From Sideroxydans sp. (GTDB lineage Bacteria > Pseudomonadota > Gammaproteobacteria > Burkholderiales > Gallionellaceae), in assembly GCA_027310725.1 (NCBI GenBank), contig DAIDAG010000072.1, positions 1 to 47,122 of the forward strand: a stretch of 47,122 nt of DNA, in the 5' to 3' direction. The notes beneath the pieces were generated by a model. The model ran no database searches. It was given only the letters and a program-made list of their open reading frames with translations, and was not told the DNA's origin. The position numbers and the translations under genes are program-made. Shown here piece after piece: positions 35,070-43,747 of this stretch; the first letter of the stretch is position 1, and the number at the start of each line of letters is the position of its first letter.

Positions 35070-35208
35070 CGTGAAGTTCCTTCCGGTTCGAATAAACGAT
35101 CGTTCCGATTACGGTTAAACGATTGCAAGGTTATAAGCTCCGGAAATATTCCTCTGTACGGTACAACACCCTGCCGCTTCCATTCTTCAAACCGGGTCGG
35201 AATTCGAA

Positions 35209-35742
35209 CTACTTGAACATCGCGGCGCCAACCTTGCACACGACCTCATCCTGGGAACCGGCTCCGCCCGAACAACCGATCGCCCCGATCAGTTTTCCGT
35301 CCTCGACCAGGGGAATGCCGCCGCGCGAACCGATGGCGCCATCGAGCGTTGCAACATAGGGCATGTTGTTCACCTGGATCGCATTCTCGAATATCTTCGT
35401 TTCGCGCCGGAAGCTGGCTGCCGCACGGGCTTTGTGTTCCGAGATCTGGATCGATGCCAGCTGCGCCCCGTCCATGCGCTGGAACGCAACCAGGTTGGCG
35501 CCGGAATCGACCACCGCGACATTCATCTTCCAGCCGCGTTTCTTCGCCTCTGCAACCGCGGCATTGATGGCCGCCGTCGCACGCTCCAGGGAAATGGGGG
35601 CACCGTACGGAATATCGAAATTCATTTTTTCGGGAACGGTATCGAGTGGATTTGCCGGCTTGGCATCCTCGGCAAAGCAATCGACAGACACAAGCAAAGC
35701 CGGGCAAAGAACAATAGCAGCCAATATTGATTTCAACGTCAT
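35209..35742 (-). CDS. exported GlcG/HbpS-family (haem-binding-like) protein
   Basis: 177 residues: signal peptide to about residue 24 (VDCFAED), then the GlcG/HbpS/PduO-C domain. Key segments are SLERATAAINAAVAEAKKRGWKMNVAVVDSGANLVAFQRMDGA, HKARAAASFRR, and IGSRGGIPLVEDGKLIGAIGCSGGAGSQDEVVC. Exported members have been linked to haem binding and redox sensing. The ligand here is unproven. AGGAGAG lies 7 bases before the ATG. It is monocistronic, and the 563 bases upstream (35743-36305) show no gene I can support. Confidence 0.92.
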   Translation of the reverse strand: MTLKSILAAIVLCPALLVSVDCFAEDAKPANPLDTVPEKMNFDIPYGAPISLERATAAINAAVAEAKKRGWKMNVAVVDSGANLVAFQRMDGAQLASIQISEHKARAAASFRRETKIFENAIQVNNMPYVATLDGAIGSRGGIPLVEDGKLIGAIGCSGGAGSQDEVVCKVGAAMFK

Positions 35743-36305
35743 GATGTCGCTCTCCTGTCAGAATTATCGATGGTCAACTAGTCTGGAATGGTTCGGTTCT
35801 GCATTTTGGAATCCCGGCCCGCATCCTTCGCGGCTGAAGAAATCGGACCGCGGAAGAGCCGGCTGCATGCAGTGACCGTGTCTTATTCTGACAGAATGCG
35901 AAAGATTAAAAACACCATTTTTGTCATGGTGTTCAGGGGCGACCTGCGCATCTTTCTGGTCATTCCGGAACAATTCAAGTGCAGAGCCGGATCTTCTGCC
36001 GGGCCGGCATTGCCCGCCTCCATCAACGTTGCCTGTCGCAAGTTGCTCTTCCGCGACTCTCCGCAGAGCCGAGACCGGCGGTTAACTATTGATGGCAAAG
36101 AATTGTTTTTGGAAACGAAGATTGGATCCTCCGTCCGTGTGATTTTTCGACAAGTTCGGCGTACGAATTGGCGTCGCGTTTGTTACAAAACTGAAGTTGT
36201 CGGGGTTCGAATTTCAGGCATAATCCGCGCGGCTCGAACAACATGTAACTTGATATTGCACCATTGATACGATCATCAGATCACTAGCTCACAAGTGACA
36301 GACCA

Positions 36306-38579
36306 TTGAACAATAAGACAGCAATACAATCTGCCCAGCTTCGACAGTTGCTTTCCGTCAGCAAGGTTTCGTTGATCGCCAGCATATCTCTCGCCGCCAT
36401 CCTCGCCTATTTGCAGAGCACGGTGATCCCTTCCGCTTCGCTCCTGATCTGGTGTTCTCTCATGGTGGCTGCCTCCCTGTTGCGGGCTGCCCTTGTCTGT
36501 TTCCCCCAGCCGTCCCGGCTTAATCGCGGCTTTGCCCGGATCCGGCTGAAGAGATTTCGCCTTGGAGTGATGGTTGCCGGCGCGGTGTGGGGTTCGTCCG
36601 GTTTCCTGCTCTTCCCTGCCGATCATCCGCAACATGTGATGTTCCTGATCTTTGTACTGGCGGGGATGACCGCCGGCGGCGTCATTTCATTTTCTGCCGA
36701 CCTGATCAGTGCCGTCACGTTCTCGGCGTTGCTCAGCCTGCCGATCGCAACCCGCCTGTTCGTTGCCGGAGACAGTTTATCCGTGACGATGGGCGTGGCG
36801 GTGATGCTGTATCTCGGCTTCATGATCATGAGCATGCGGCGCATCAACCGGAACGTGTATGAAAATATCACCTTGCGCATCGAGGCTGCCGGGCGCGAGG
36901 AAAAGGTGAGGGATAGCGAGGAACGCTATCGTTTGCTGCTGAGCCATCTGCCCGTGGGCATATTCCACTACGACACCGATCTCGTCATCACCTACTGCAA
37001 CGACCGCTGTGCCGCCATGCTGCGCAACTCCGTTAATTGCATCGTCGGTCTGGATATGACACTGGTCAAGGACCAGGCCAGCCTCCCCAGCCTGCGCAGG
37101 GCCCTGCAAGGCGAGATGGCTTATTACGAAGGCCATTATCAAGCCACCTACAGCGAAGCCGAAGCCTGGATATACATGACCTGTGCGCCAGTCCGGGACG
37201 GCAGCGGAAAGATCGTGGGCGGTATCTCTATCGTTCAGGACGTCACCGAGCACAAGGTCGCGGAGGACAGGATCAACAATCTGGCGTTCTATGATCCCCT
37301 TACCAATCTGCCTAACCGGCGGCTGCTGCTGGACCGGCTACAGCAGGCGCTGGCCACCAGCGCACGCAGCGGCATGGAAGGCGCGCTGTTGTTCATCGAC
37401 CTGGACAATTTCAAGGCCCTGAACGACACGCTGGGCCATGACATGGGCGACTTGCTGCTGCAACAGGTCGCCCAACGCCTGGGTTCATGCGTGCGCGAGG
37501 GCGATTCCGTGGCGCGCCTGGGCGGCGACGAATTCGTGGTGATGCTGGAAGACCTGGGGCAATACGATCTTGAAGCGGCGGCGCAGACGGAAGCCGTCGG
37601 CGAGAAGATCCTCGCTATCCTGGGCGAGCCCTACCAGCTTGCCATCAACGAGTATCGCTGCACGCCCAGCATCGGTGTGACCCTGTTCAATGGTCATCGG
37701 TCGGCAAAAGAAGAATTGCTGAAGCAGGCCGACATTGCCATGTATCAGGCCAAGAAAGCCGGCCGCAACACCGTGCGCTTCTTCGATCCGCAGATGCAGG
37801 ATGCTGTCAATGCCCGCGTTTTGCTCGAAAGCGAATTGCGCAAGGCACTTGAGAAACAGCAATTCCGTTTGCACTACCAAATCCAGGTGGACGGATCACA
37901 CCGGCCGTTGGGCGCAGAAGCATTGATCCGCTGGATACACCCCGAGCGCGGACTGGTGTCTCCCGACGAATTCATCAGGGTGGCGGAAGAAACGGATCTG
38001 ATACTGCCCATCGGGCAATGGGTGATGGATACGGCCTGTGCCCAGCTCAAGACCTGGCAGCAGGATACGCTCACGCGCAACCTCGCATTGGCAGTGAACG
38101 TGAGCGCGAAGCAGTTTCACCAGAACGATTTCGTCGCCCGGGTGCAGGCTACCGTGGAACGCCACGCCATCGCCCCGGTACTGCTCAAGCTGGAGCTCAC
38201 CGAAAGCATCCTGCTGGAGAAGATCGAAGACACGATCAGGACCATGCACGCATTGAAAGAGATCGGGGTCCAGTTCTCGCTGGATGACTTCGGCACCGGC
38301 TATTCGTCCCTGCAATACCTCAAGCAACTGCCGCTCGACCAGATCAAGATAGACAGGTCGTTCGTGCGCGATATTGCCTCCGACAGCGGCGACAGAGAGA
38401 TCGTGGGCACCATCATTGCAATGGCACAAAACCTCGATCTGGACGTCATTGCGGAAGGTGTGGAGACGGAGGAGCAGCGACAGTTCCTTTTGGCCAACGG
38501 CTGCGTCAACTTTCAGGGCTACCTGTTCGGCAAGCCGGTTCCGGTTCGGGAATTCGAAGCGATGCTGGCACCGAAATAG
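36306..38579 (+). CDS. membrane PAS-GGDEF-EAL cyclic-di-GMP enzyme
   Basis: 757 residues if started at the TTG at 36306, which has no strong ribosome site. An N-terminal membrane sensor of about six helices (20-185) comes first. A PAS domain (about 205-320: LLLSHLPVGIFHYDTD...VQDVTEHKVAED) follows, then GGDEF (about 325-495), then EAL (about 505-750). The cyclase site RLGGDEF is intact, with an inhibitory RxxD (REGD) five residues before it. The EAL site is also intact (AEALIRW, ELTES, DDFGTGYSSL, KIDRSF, AEGVETEEQ). It can potentially both make and degrade c-di-GMP. The signal sensed is unknown. Confidence 0.94.
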   Translation: MNNKTAIQSAQLRQLLSVSKVSLIASISLAAILAYLQSTVIPSASLLIWCSLMVAASLLRAALVCFPQPSRLNRGFARIRLKRFRLGVMVAGAVWGSSGFLLFPADHPQHVMFLIFVLAGMTAGGVISFSADLISAVTFSALLSLPIATRLFVAGDSLSVTMGVAVMLYLGFMIMSMRRINRNVYENITLRIEAAGREEKVRDSEERYRLLLSHLPVGIFHYDTDLVITYCNDRCAAMLRNSVNCIVGLDMTLVKDQASLPSLRRALQGEMAYYEGHYQATYSEAEAWIYMTCAPVRDGSGKIVGGISIVQDVTEHKVAEDRINNLAFYDPLTNLPNRRLLLDRLQQALATSARSGMEGALLFIDLDNFKALNDTLGHDMGDLLLQQVAQRLGSCVREGDSVARLGGDEFVVMLEDLGQYDLEAAAQTEAVGEKILAILGEPYQLAINEYRCTPSIGVTLFNGHRSAKEELLKQADIAMYQAKKAGRNTVRFFDPQMQDAVNARVLLESELRKALEKQQFRLHYQIQVDGSHRPLGAEALIRWIHPERGLVSPDEFIRVAEETDLILPIGQWVMDTACAQLKTWQQDTLTRNLALAVNVSAKQFHQNDFVARVQATVERHAIAPVLLKLELTESILLEKIEDTIRTMHALKEIGVQFSLDDFGTGYSSLQYLKQLPLDQIKIDRSFVRDIASDSGDREIVGTIIAMAQNLDLDVIAEGVETEEQRQFLLANGCVNFQGYLFGKPVPVREFEAMLAPK

Positions 38580-38619
38580 GAACCGGCCCGCAATTTCCCT
38601 TGCCGCCGATAATCGATTG

Positions 38620-39138
38620 TCAGGTTACGCTGATCGCGGCGAATCTCAGGTGATGCATGAACTCGCGCAGTATCAAAAGCGTGGCAGCGAATGCCGGGTC
38701 GCCGGGAATGCCGGCACTTGATGCAGGCCTGCCCAGCGAATGGCCGGCAAGCAGCGCAAATGCGTGCTCCACGGCTTCGATTGGAAGTGGTAACGTTGAT
38801 CCAGCAGGGCCGCCGGCAATTTGCGCGATCTCGAGGATGGATACATCCGACGAAATCAGCATCGGGTAAGCCGCAACGATTTCCCTCGCGCGGGTGACCT
38901 CGTCCTCGACGCGCATGATGGCGTTTTCGATCTCTCCCGGCGTTGGCGGCGTATGAAAGAAGAATTCTGCCGCCGTTCTGCGTGAACCGATGTCAAGCAG
39001 CAGCACTTTTTCAGGTTCGCTTCCCGTTCCGGTGGCAACCGAAGTTTCCTGATCGCCGATATGCAGCAAGGTGATGGCCGTACCTTCCGGCACGATCCGT
39101 CTTATTTCCAAATAGCGCTGGTGGTTCTCTGTTTGCAT
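38620..39138 (-). CDS. protein of unknown function
   Basis: 172 residues from MQTENHQRYLEIRRIVPEG. The opening part is strand-rich with TLLHIGDQETSVATG and VLLLDIGSRRTAAEFF, a glycine-aspartate pattern faintly like actin-fold phosphate loops. The rest is helical (ENAIMRVEDEVTRAREIVAAYP; AVEHAFALLAGHSLG). There is no signal peptide or membrane segment. I cannot place it in a family. It is convergent with the GGDEF-EAL gene and divergent from the 85-residue gene. The ATG at 39138 is chosen because the upstream open frame looks non-coding. Confidence 0.7.
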   Translation of the reverse strand: MQTENHQRYLEIRRIVPEGTAITLLHIGDQETSVATGTGSEPEKVLLLDIGSRRTAAEFFFHTPPTPGEIENAIMRVEDEVTRAREIVAAYPMLISSDVSILEIAQIAGGPAGSTLPLPIEAVEHAFALLAGHSLGRPASSAGIPGDPAFAATLLILREFMHHLRFAAISVT

Positions 39139-39301
39139 ATCAATGATCGACCAGGTAGTTTTGCATAATATCCCTGCTGATCTGACTGGATAAATCAATG
39201 GTATTGACGCGACAGCCGCTCCGATTTAGGCTTCGTCCGGGATGAAGGTTCGCGCAATCGATATCCTGCAAATGGCAAGCATGATGATAAAGGAGAATAT
39301 T

Positions 39302-39559
39302 ATGATCAGCAGAGAAACCGTTATGCAAACCCTGAAGTGCAGCCCGTACGAGTACCCGAGAATGCTTGATGAAAAGTTTCCCCATGTGCTGGAAAACATC
39401 CTCAAGCTCTGGAATACACCCGATGCAGAACCCTATTTCACCGACTTGTTGCAGCCCAATGGCCGCGGCGGCGGCAGGATGGATCGCGACGGTTTTCCGG
39501 AACAGGCGTGGGAAGAGATACTGCAACTGAAGCAGCTCTACGATAAACCCCGCCACTGA
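39302..39559 (+). CDS. 85-residue protein of unknown function
   Basis: It starts MISRETVMQTLKCSPYEYPRMLDEKFPHVLENILKLW, an amphipathic helical region, then TPDAEPYFTDLLQPNGRGGGRMDRDGFPEQAWEEILQLKQLY. AAGGAG lies 6 bases before the ATG at 39302, clearly better than the start at 39242. It is soluble with a single cysteine and no known motif. The spacing DGFPEQAWEEI suggests a small helical adaptor. It stands beside c-di-GMP signalling genes, but a link is not shown by the sequence. Confidence 0.72.
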   Translation: MISRETVMQTLKCSPYEYPRMLDEKFPHVLENILKLWNTPDAEPYFTDLLQPNGRGGGRMDRDGFPEQAWEEILQLKQLYDKPRH

Positions 39560-39677
39560 CTGCCAGACGGTCGGCTTGGGTTTGAGGTTCGTTCGCCCTG
39601 ATCGGCAGGGCAGCAAGATCGCCCCTGTTCAAAACACGATTTCCTCTCCGAACCCGGTGTCTAATCCGCTCCGTCCA

Positions 39678-40823
39678 TCATTTCGGTCGGTTGCTCCCCG
39701 CCACGATCTTGTACTCGAACAAACGGCATTCGATGGCACCGTTGTAAAGCGGCGTGCGTCTGGAGGGCGTCAGCCGCATCAGTTTGGCGATGCGCAGGTC
39801 GGCGGTGAACAGGTAGGCGTTCCAGCCGCCGAACCGCTGTTTCAGCACATCGCCCAGTTTTGGGTACAACTCCGCCAGTTCGTCTTCATCGCCCATGCGC
39901 TCGCCATAGGGCAGGTTCGCAACGAGGATGCCCTCTTTCTCCGGCGGAGATGCTTCCAGCACGTTGCACTGTTTCAGGTCCACGGTTTCGCGGATACCCG
40001 CCTCTTCCAGATTCTGGTGCGCAGCCTTGAGCGCGTCGCCGTACAGGTCGCTGCCGTAGATGGGCAGTTCGCTGACCGGCAGTTGCGCGGCGATGGCGGC
40101 CTCGCGCAGCTCATTCCATTTTGCACTTTCGAAATACTTGAATTTCTGAAAAGCGAAATCGCGCGCGATGCCGGGCTGGATATTGAGCGACATCTGCGCC
40201 GCTTCGATCAGGAAGGTTCCGCTCCCGCACATCGGGTCTAGCAGCGGGATGCCCGGCTTCCAGCCCGCCATCATCAGAATTCCCGCGGCCAGGTTCTCGC
40301 GCAACGGCGCGATGTTGGTGTGGATGCGCACGCCGCGTTTGTACAGCGCGTCGCCTGAGGTATCAAGATACAGGGTGAACTTCTCGCCCTCGAAGAAGAC
40401 ATGGATGCGCATGTCAGGATCGAGTTTGGCCACGCTGGGGCGTGCGTCCTTCTCGGCGCGGAATTTGTCGCACACGGCGTCCTTGATCTTGAGCGTGATG
40501 AACTCCAGGCTCTTGAGCGGGCATTTGATGGCGGTGACCTTGACCAGGATGGTGTCGTTCACGTCGAACCAGCGCGTCCAGGGCAGATCGTAAACGGTCT
40601 TGTAGACATCCTGTTCGTTGCGGAACGGCGTGGCATCCTTTACGCGCCACAGAATGCGCGATGCAAGACGGCTCTGCAGGTTGGCGCGATAGCACAGCGG
40701 CCAATCGCCCGAGAAGGCGACGCCGCCATCGGTTGTGCTTACATCGGCGGCGCCGAATGAATCGAGCTCGCCGGCCAGGAGTTTTTCCAGTCCGCGCGGA
40801 CAGGGGGCGAAGAAATCAGGCAT
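39678..40823 (-). CDS. rlmL: THUMP-domain RNA N2-guanine methyltransferase (RlmL-like)
   Basis: 381 residues: N-terminal ferredoxin-like/THUMP region (FFAPCPRGLEKLLAGEL; VYKTVYDLPWTRWF), then a Rossmann methyltransferase with LLDPMCGSGTFLIEAA (SAM site) and catalytic VANLPYGERMG. It corresponds to the N-terminal half of E. coli RlmL, which methylates G2445 of 23S rRNA; the RlmK half is absent, as in many bacteria. The ATG at 40823 lies one base after the stop of hemJ (TGATATG), so the genes are coupled. Confidence 0.9.
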   Translation of the reverse strand: MPDFFAPCPRGLEKLLAGELDSFGAADVSTTDGGVAFSGDWPLCYRANLQSRLASRILWRVKDATPFRNEQDVYKTVYDLPWTRWFDVNDTILVKVTAIKCPLKSLEFITLKIKDAVCDKFRAEKDARPSVAKLDPDMRIHVFFEGEKFTLYLDTSGDALYKRGVRIHTNIAPLRENLAAGILMMAGWKPGIPLLDPMCGSGTFLIEAAQMSLNIQPGIARDFAFQKFKYFESAKWNELREAAIAAQLPVSELPIYGSDLYGDALKAAHQNLEEAGIRETVDLKQCNVLEASPPEKEGILVANLPYGERMGDEDELAELYPKLGDVLKQRFGGWNAYLFTADLRIAKLMRLTPSRRTPLYNGAIECRLFEYKIVAGSNRPK

Positions 40824-40824
40824 A

Positions 40825-41235
40825 TCAGAAGGGCTTCACAACAACAAGAATGACAACGGCAAGCAGGATCAGCACCGGCACTTCATTGAAGAAGCGGAAC
40901 CAGACATGGCTTTTGGTGTTGCGGTCTGCGGCAAACACCTTGACCAGATGACCGCAATACAGATGGTAGGCGACAAGTACCGCCACCAGGGTGGTCTTGG
41001 CATGCAACCAGCCGCCACTGAAACCGAAACCGAACCACATCCATAGCCCGGTGATCACGGCCAGCGCGCCGATGGGCGTGACGAAACGGTAGAGTTTTCG
41101 TTCCATCAGTTTGAAACGTTCGCGCACCGCCTGTTCTTCCGCCATCGCATGATTGACGAAGATACGCGGCAGGTAAAACAGGCCCGCGAACCAACTGACC
41201 ACAAAGAAGATATGAAAAGCTTTTAACCACAACAT
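40825..41235 (-). CDS. hemJ: protoporphyrinogen oxidase HemJ (UPF0093/CopD-like)
   Basis: 136 residues with four membrane helices, the length and pattern of HemJ. It has a conserved His in LWLKAFHIFFVVSWFAGLFYLPR and the LHAKTTLV segment with His and Lys, ending in RFFNEVPVLILLAVVILVVVKPF. The family oxidises protoporphyrinogen IX in haem synthesis in bacteria without HemG or HemY. GAGGAA precedes the ATG. It overlaps functionally with nothing nearby but is coupled to the downstream RNA methyltransferase gene. Confidence 0.9.
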   Translation of the reverse strand: MLWLKAFHIFFVVSWFAGLFYLPRIFVNHAMAEEQAVRERFKLMERKLYRFVTPIGALAVITGLWMWFGFGFSGGWLHAKTTLVAVLVAYHLYCGHLVKVFAADRNTKSHVWFRFFNEVPVLILLAVVILVVVKPF

Positions 41236-41260
41236 AACAATTCCTCAACACTTGAAAAGT

Positions 41261-41352
41261 CCGTTCGTCCTGAGCTTGTCGAAGGAACGAACGGCGCTCG
41301 GAACAAGTTTGGCGAAGAGTCGTTCATGGTTCGACAGGCTCACCACGAACGG
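41261..41352. repeat. inverted pair of CTTGTCGAA-type extragenic palindromes
   Basis: CCGTTCGTCCTGAGCTTGTC (41261-41280) continues to 41294. A facing diverged copy runs from 41324 (TTCATGGTTCGACAGGCTC) to 41352. The pair fills the gap between the ABC permease stop and hemJ start. Confidence 0.75.
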
Positions 41353-41367
41353 CCTTCCAAGCCGGTG

Positions 41368-42153
41368 TTAGCGCGACAATCTGCGCCGGAACAACACAAG
41401 CGATACGTAAAAAGCGATCAGCGTATATGCCAGCAACACGCCGATATGCAGCAACGCCTGCGGCGGAATCGTGCCGCCCATCAATGGCCGCGCCAGGTCT
41501 ATTGCGTGCGTCAGCGGCAAAGCGCCGGCGACCACCTGCATGCTTTCCGGCAACTGGGTGACCGGAAAAAACACGCCGCATAGTAGCATCATCGGTGTGA
41601 TGACCAGCGTGAAGTAGTACATGAAAAAATCATAGGCGGGCGCCAGCGCGGTCATGATGAGACCCAGTGAGGCAAAGGCCAGACCGATCAGCAAGGCCAG
41701 CGGGATCATCCACAGCGACATGAGCGAATGCGACAATCCAAGCACCCAGATCACGGCCAGCACAGCCGCGCCGGACATCAGGCTCTTGGTGGCGGCCCAC
41801 AGGATCTCGGACAGCACCACGTCATCCAGCGAGACCGGGGTATTGAGAATGGCCTCCCAGGTGCGCTGTTCATGCATGCGGGCAAACCCGGAATACAGTG
41901 CCTCGAAGCTGGCGCTGTTCATGGTGCTGTAGCACACGGTGCCGGCGGCCAAAAATGCCATATAGGACATGCCGCCCATGGTCGGCAGCAAACTGCCCAG
42001 ACCGTAACCCAGACCCAGCATGTAGATCACCGGATCGGCCAGATGGCCAAGGATGGAGGGCGCCGCGATCTTTTTCCACACCAGCCAGTGCCGCTGCCAG
42101 ATGGGGAAGAAACGCAGGCTCAATTTCGGTAAAGCAAAATCGCGGTTGTTCAT
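41368..42153 (-). CDS. ABC-2 type exporter permease (NodJ-like)
   Basis: 261 residues with six membrane helices: RHWLVWKKIAAPSILGHLADPVIYMLGLGYGLG, MAFLAAGTVCYSTMNSASFEALY, RMHEQRTWEAILNTPVSLDDVVLSEILWAATKS, and the family motif LCGVFFPVTQLPESMQVVAGALPLTHAIDLARPL. It is the membrane subunit for the ATPase encoded at 42742-43656. NodIJ-type exporters move lipo-oligosaccharides or drugs, and the cargo here is unknown. The ATG at 42153 overlaps the thioesterase stop (ATGA), a coupled arrangement. Confidence 0.93.
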   Translation of the reverse strand: MNNRDFALPKLSLRFFPIWQRHWLVWKKIAAPSILGHLADPVIYMLGLGYGLGSLLPTMGGMSYMAFLAAGTVCYSTMNSASFEALYSGFARMHEQRTWEAILNTPVSLDDVVLSEILWAATKSLMSGAAVLAVIWVLGLSHSLMSLWMIPLALLIGLAFASLGLIMTALAPAYDFFMYYFTLVITPMMLLCGVFFPVTQLPESMQVVAGALPLTHAIDLARPLMGGTIPPQALLHIGVLLAYTLIAFYVSLVLFRRRLSR

Positions 42154-42617
42154 TTCGTCCTGTCCTGTTCCACTGCCGCGAACGCGCGGTCCGGCGACAC
42201 CACCCCGACACCGCGCTCGTACACGCAGCCTTTGGATGTGCCTTCCGCGGCGACACGATCCCCGTGGATGAAGGTGTGAGTCATGTAAAAGTATTTCTCG
42301 TCCCAGCGCAGCACTTCCAGTTTCACTTCGTAACGCAGGAAGATGTTCAGGGGCTTCTTGTAGATCATGGTGTGCTCGGCGATGACCGGTATCCAGCCGC
42401 GTTTGAAGATCGCTTTCAGCAGACCGCTGCGCGCAAACACATCCACACGGTTGAGGTCGCAAATGGTCAGGTAGCGGCCATTGTTCATGTGAAAGTTGAT
42501 GTCGATATCGTTGGGCAGCACGTGCAGCGTGAGCGAGCTCGTATAGTTCCCGTTGTCCAGCCGCTTCATGAAGAAGGAACGGATGATGACCCACAGCATG
42601 CGGAAGATCAGGTTCAT
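42150..42617 (-). CDS. hotdog-fold acyl-CoA thioesterase-like protein
   Basis: 155 residues. The hotdog/4HBT-like core shows LTLHVLPNDIDINFHMNNGRYLTICDLNRVDVFARSG, where a typical catalytic Asp lies in the PNDID/NFHMNNG region, and YKKPLNIFLRYEVKLEVLRWDEKYFYMTHTFIHGDRVAAEG. It resembles the THEM6/thioesterase-like branch. The first 17 residues are hydrophobic and may anchor it. It is wedged between ABC ATPase and permease genes, overlapping the latter by 4 bases, so an acylated cargo is a reasonable guess. No ribosome site is visible, because a repeat abuts the start. Confidence 0.85.
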   Translation of the reverse strand: MNLIFRMLWVIIRSFFMKRLDNGNYTSSLTLHVLPNDIDINFHMNNGRYLTICDLNRVDVFARSGLLKAIFKRGWIPVIAEHTMIYKKPLNIFLRYEVKLEVLRWDEKYFYMTHTFIHGDRVAAEGTSKGCVYERGVGVVSPDRAFAAVEQDRTK

Positions 42618-42740
42618 TTCAAGTCACAGTCGCAGCAAGGCCAAGGCGGCAAGGTTGAGGCGACGAAGACAGTACAGATAGTACGGCAAGGAGCCGAAGA
42701 CCGCAGCCAACGCGGGGATTGCGATGAATGTGGCTTGAAA
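42617..42740. repeat. 124-bp element with inverted ends inside the ABC operon
   Basis: TTTCAAGTCACA (42617-42628) and TGTGGCTTGAAA (42729-42740) are near-perfect inverted ends. The interior is G/A-rich (AAGGCCAAGGCGGCAAGG) with a small AGTAC-agat-AGTAC palindrome. It fills exactly the space between the ATPase and thioesterase genes and has no open frame. This is a MITE-like insertion candidate. Confidence 0.6.
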
Positions 42741-42741
42741 T

Positions 42742-43656
42742 TCATTCGCGCATCTCCCTGCCGGTCAGCTTCAGGAACACGTCTTCCAGATTCGCCGGGC
42801 GATGCAGATAGCGCAACGCGCTTTGTCCCTGCAGATGGGCAACCAGTGGCTGCGCATCTTTTACGTAGCAGAACACCGACTCGCCGCTGACTTCGAAGCG
42901 TTGCGAATATCTGGCGGCATGTTCGCCCGCCCACTGCCCGGAAGTCTCGCCGAACACTTCCACCACTTGCGGCTCGATGTTCTGCTCGATCAATTCGCGC
43001 GGCGTGCCCTGGCTGATCAGCTTCCCGTTGTCCAATACCGCGAGGCGGTGGCATAGGCGTTCGGCTTCGTCCATGAAGTGTGTCGTGAGCAACAGGGTCT
43101 TGCCCTGCTGCGTGAGTTCGCGCAGCCGCTGCCAGATCAGGTGGCGTGCCTGCGGGTCGAGTCCGGTGGTCGGCTCGTCGAGGAAGATGACATCGGGGTC
43201 GTTGACCAGCGCGCGCGCCAGCGTCAGTCGCCGCTTCATGCCGCCGGACAGCGTCGGCACTTTCGCATCGCGCTTGTGGGTGAGACTGGCGAATTCCAGC
43301 AGCGACGGGATGCGTGCCTCGATCTCGCTGTCCTGCATCCCGAAGTAGCGGCCGTACACCAGCAGGTTCTCGGCCACGGTGAAATCGGGGTCGAGGTTGT
43401 CCATCTGTGGCACCACGCCGACGCGTATGCGCGCCTCGCGCGCGGCCTGCGGCACCGGCAGGTCGAGCAGCATCGCGGTTCCCGCGTCCGGCGTGATCAA
43501 TCCCAGCAGCATGCGCAAGGTCGTGGTCTTGCCCGCACCGTTGGGGCCGAGCAGGCCGAAGCATTCCCCTTTGTGGATAGACAGGTCGAGCCCGTCCACC
43601 ACACGCTGTCCGCCATAGGACTTTTGCAGGCCCCTCGCACGGATGACTACATTCAT
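42742..43656 (-). CDS. ABC exporter ATP-binding subunit (NodI/CcmA-like)
   Basis: 304 residues: Walker [12 protein letters not shown]-loop VVPQMDNLD, signature [15 protein letters not shown], Walker [14 protein letters not shown] and H-switch [13 protein letters not shown], followed by a C-terminal regulatory extension of about 80 residues. It powers the ABC-2 permease at 41368. The gene order ATPase, thioesterase, permease is unusual for this two-component exporter type. AAGGAT precedes the ATG. Confidence 0.95.
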   Translation of the reverse strand: MNVVIRARGLQKSYGGQRVVDGLDLSIHKGECFGLLGPNGAGKTTTLRMLLGLITPDAGTAMLLDLPVPQAAREARIRVGVVPQMDNLDPDFTVAENLLVYGRYFGMQDSEIEARIPSLLEFASLTHKRDAKVPTLSGGMKRRLTLARALVNDPDVIFLDEPTTGLDPQARHLIWQRLRELTQQGKTLLLTTHFMDEAERLCHRLAVLDNGKLISQGTPRELIEQNIEPQVVEVFGETSGQWAGEHAARYSQRFEVSGESVFCYVKDAQPLVAHLQGQSALRYLHRPANLEDVFLKLTGREMRE

Positions 43657-43670
43657 GTTTGATCCTTATA

Positions 43671-43726
43671 AGCCACAGAGAACACCCGGCTCGAATCTCT
43701 CTGTGGTCTCTGTGAACTCTGTGGCT
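43671..43726. repeat. short inverted repeat with CTCTGTGG iterations
   Basis: AGCCACAGAG (43671-43680) and CTCTGTGGCT (43717-43726) are exact inverses. CTCTGTGG also occurs at 43699. It lies in the gap between the hydrolase and ABC genes. Confidence 0.6.
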
Positions 43727-43747
43727 GATTGTTTTTGCGTTTCTGCT

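Noticed and set aside
35788-36267. 159-codon plus-strand frame before the GGDEF-EAL gene
   Set aside because: No ribosome site, no domain pattern and codon use unlike neighbours; likely non-coding.
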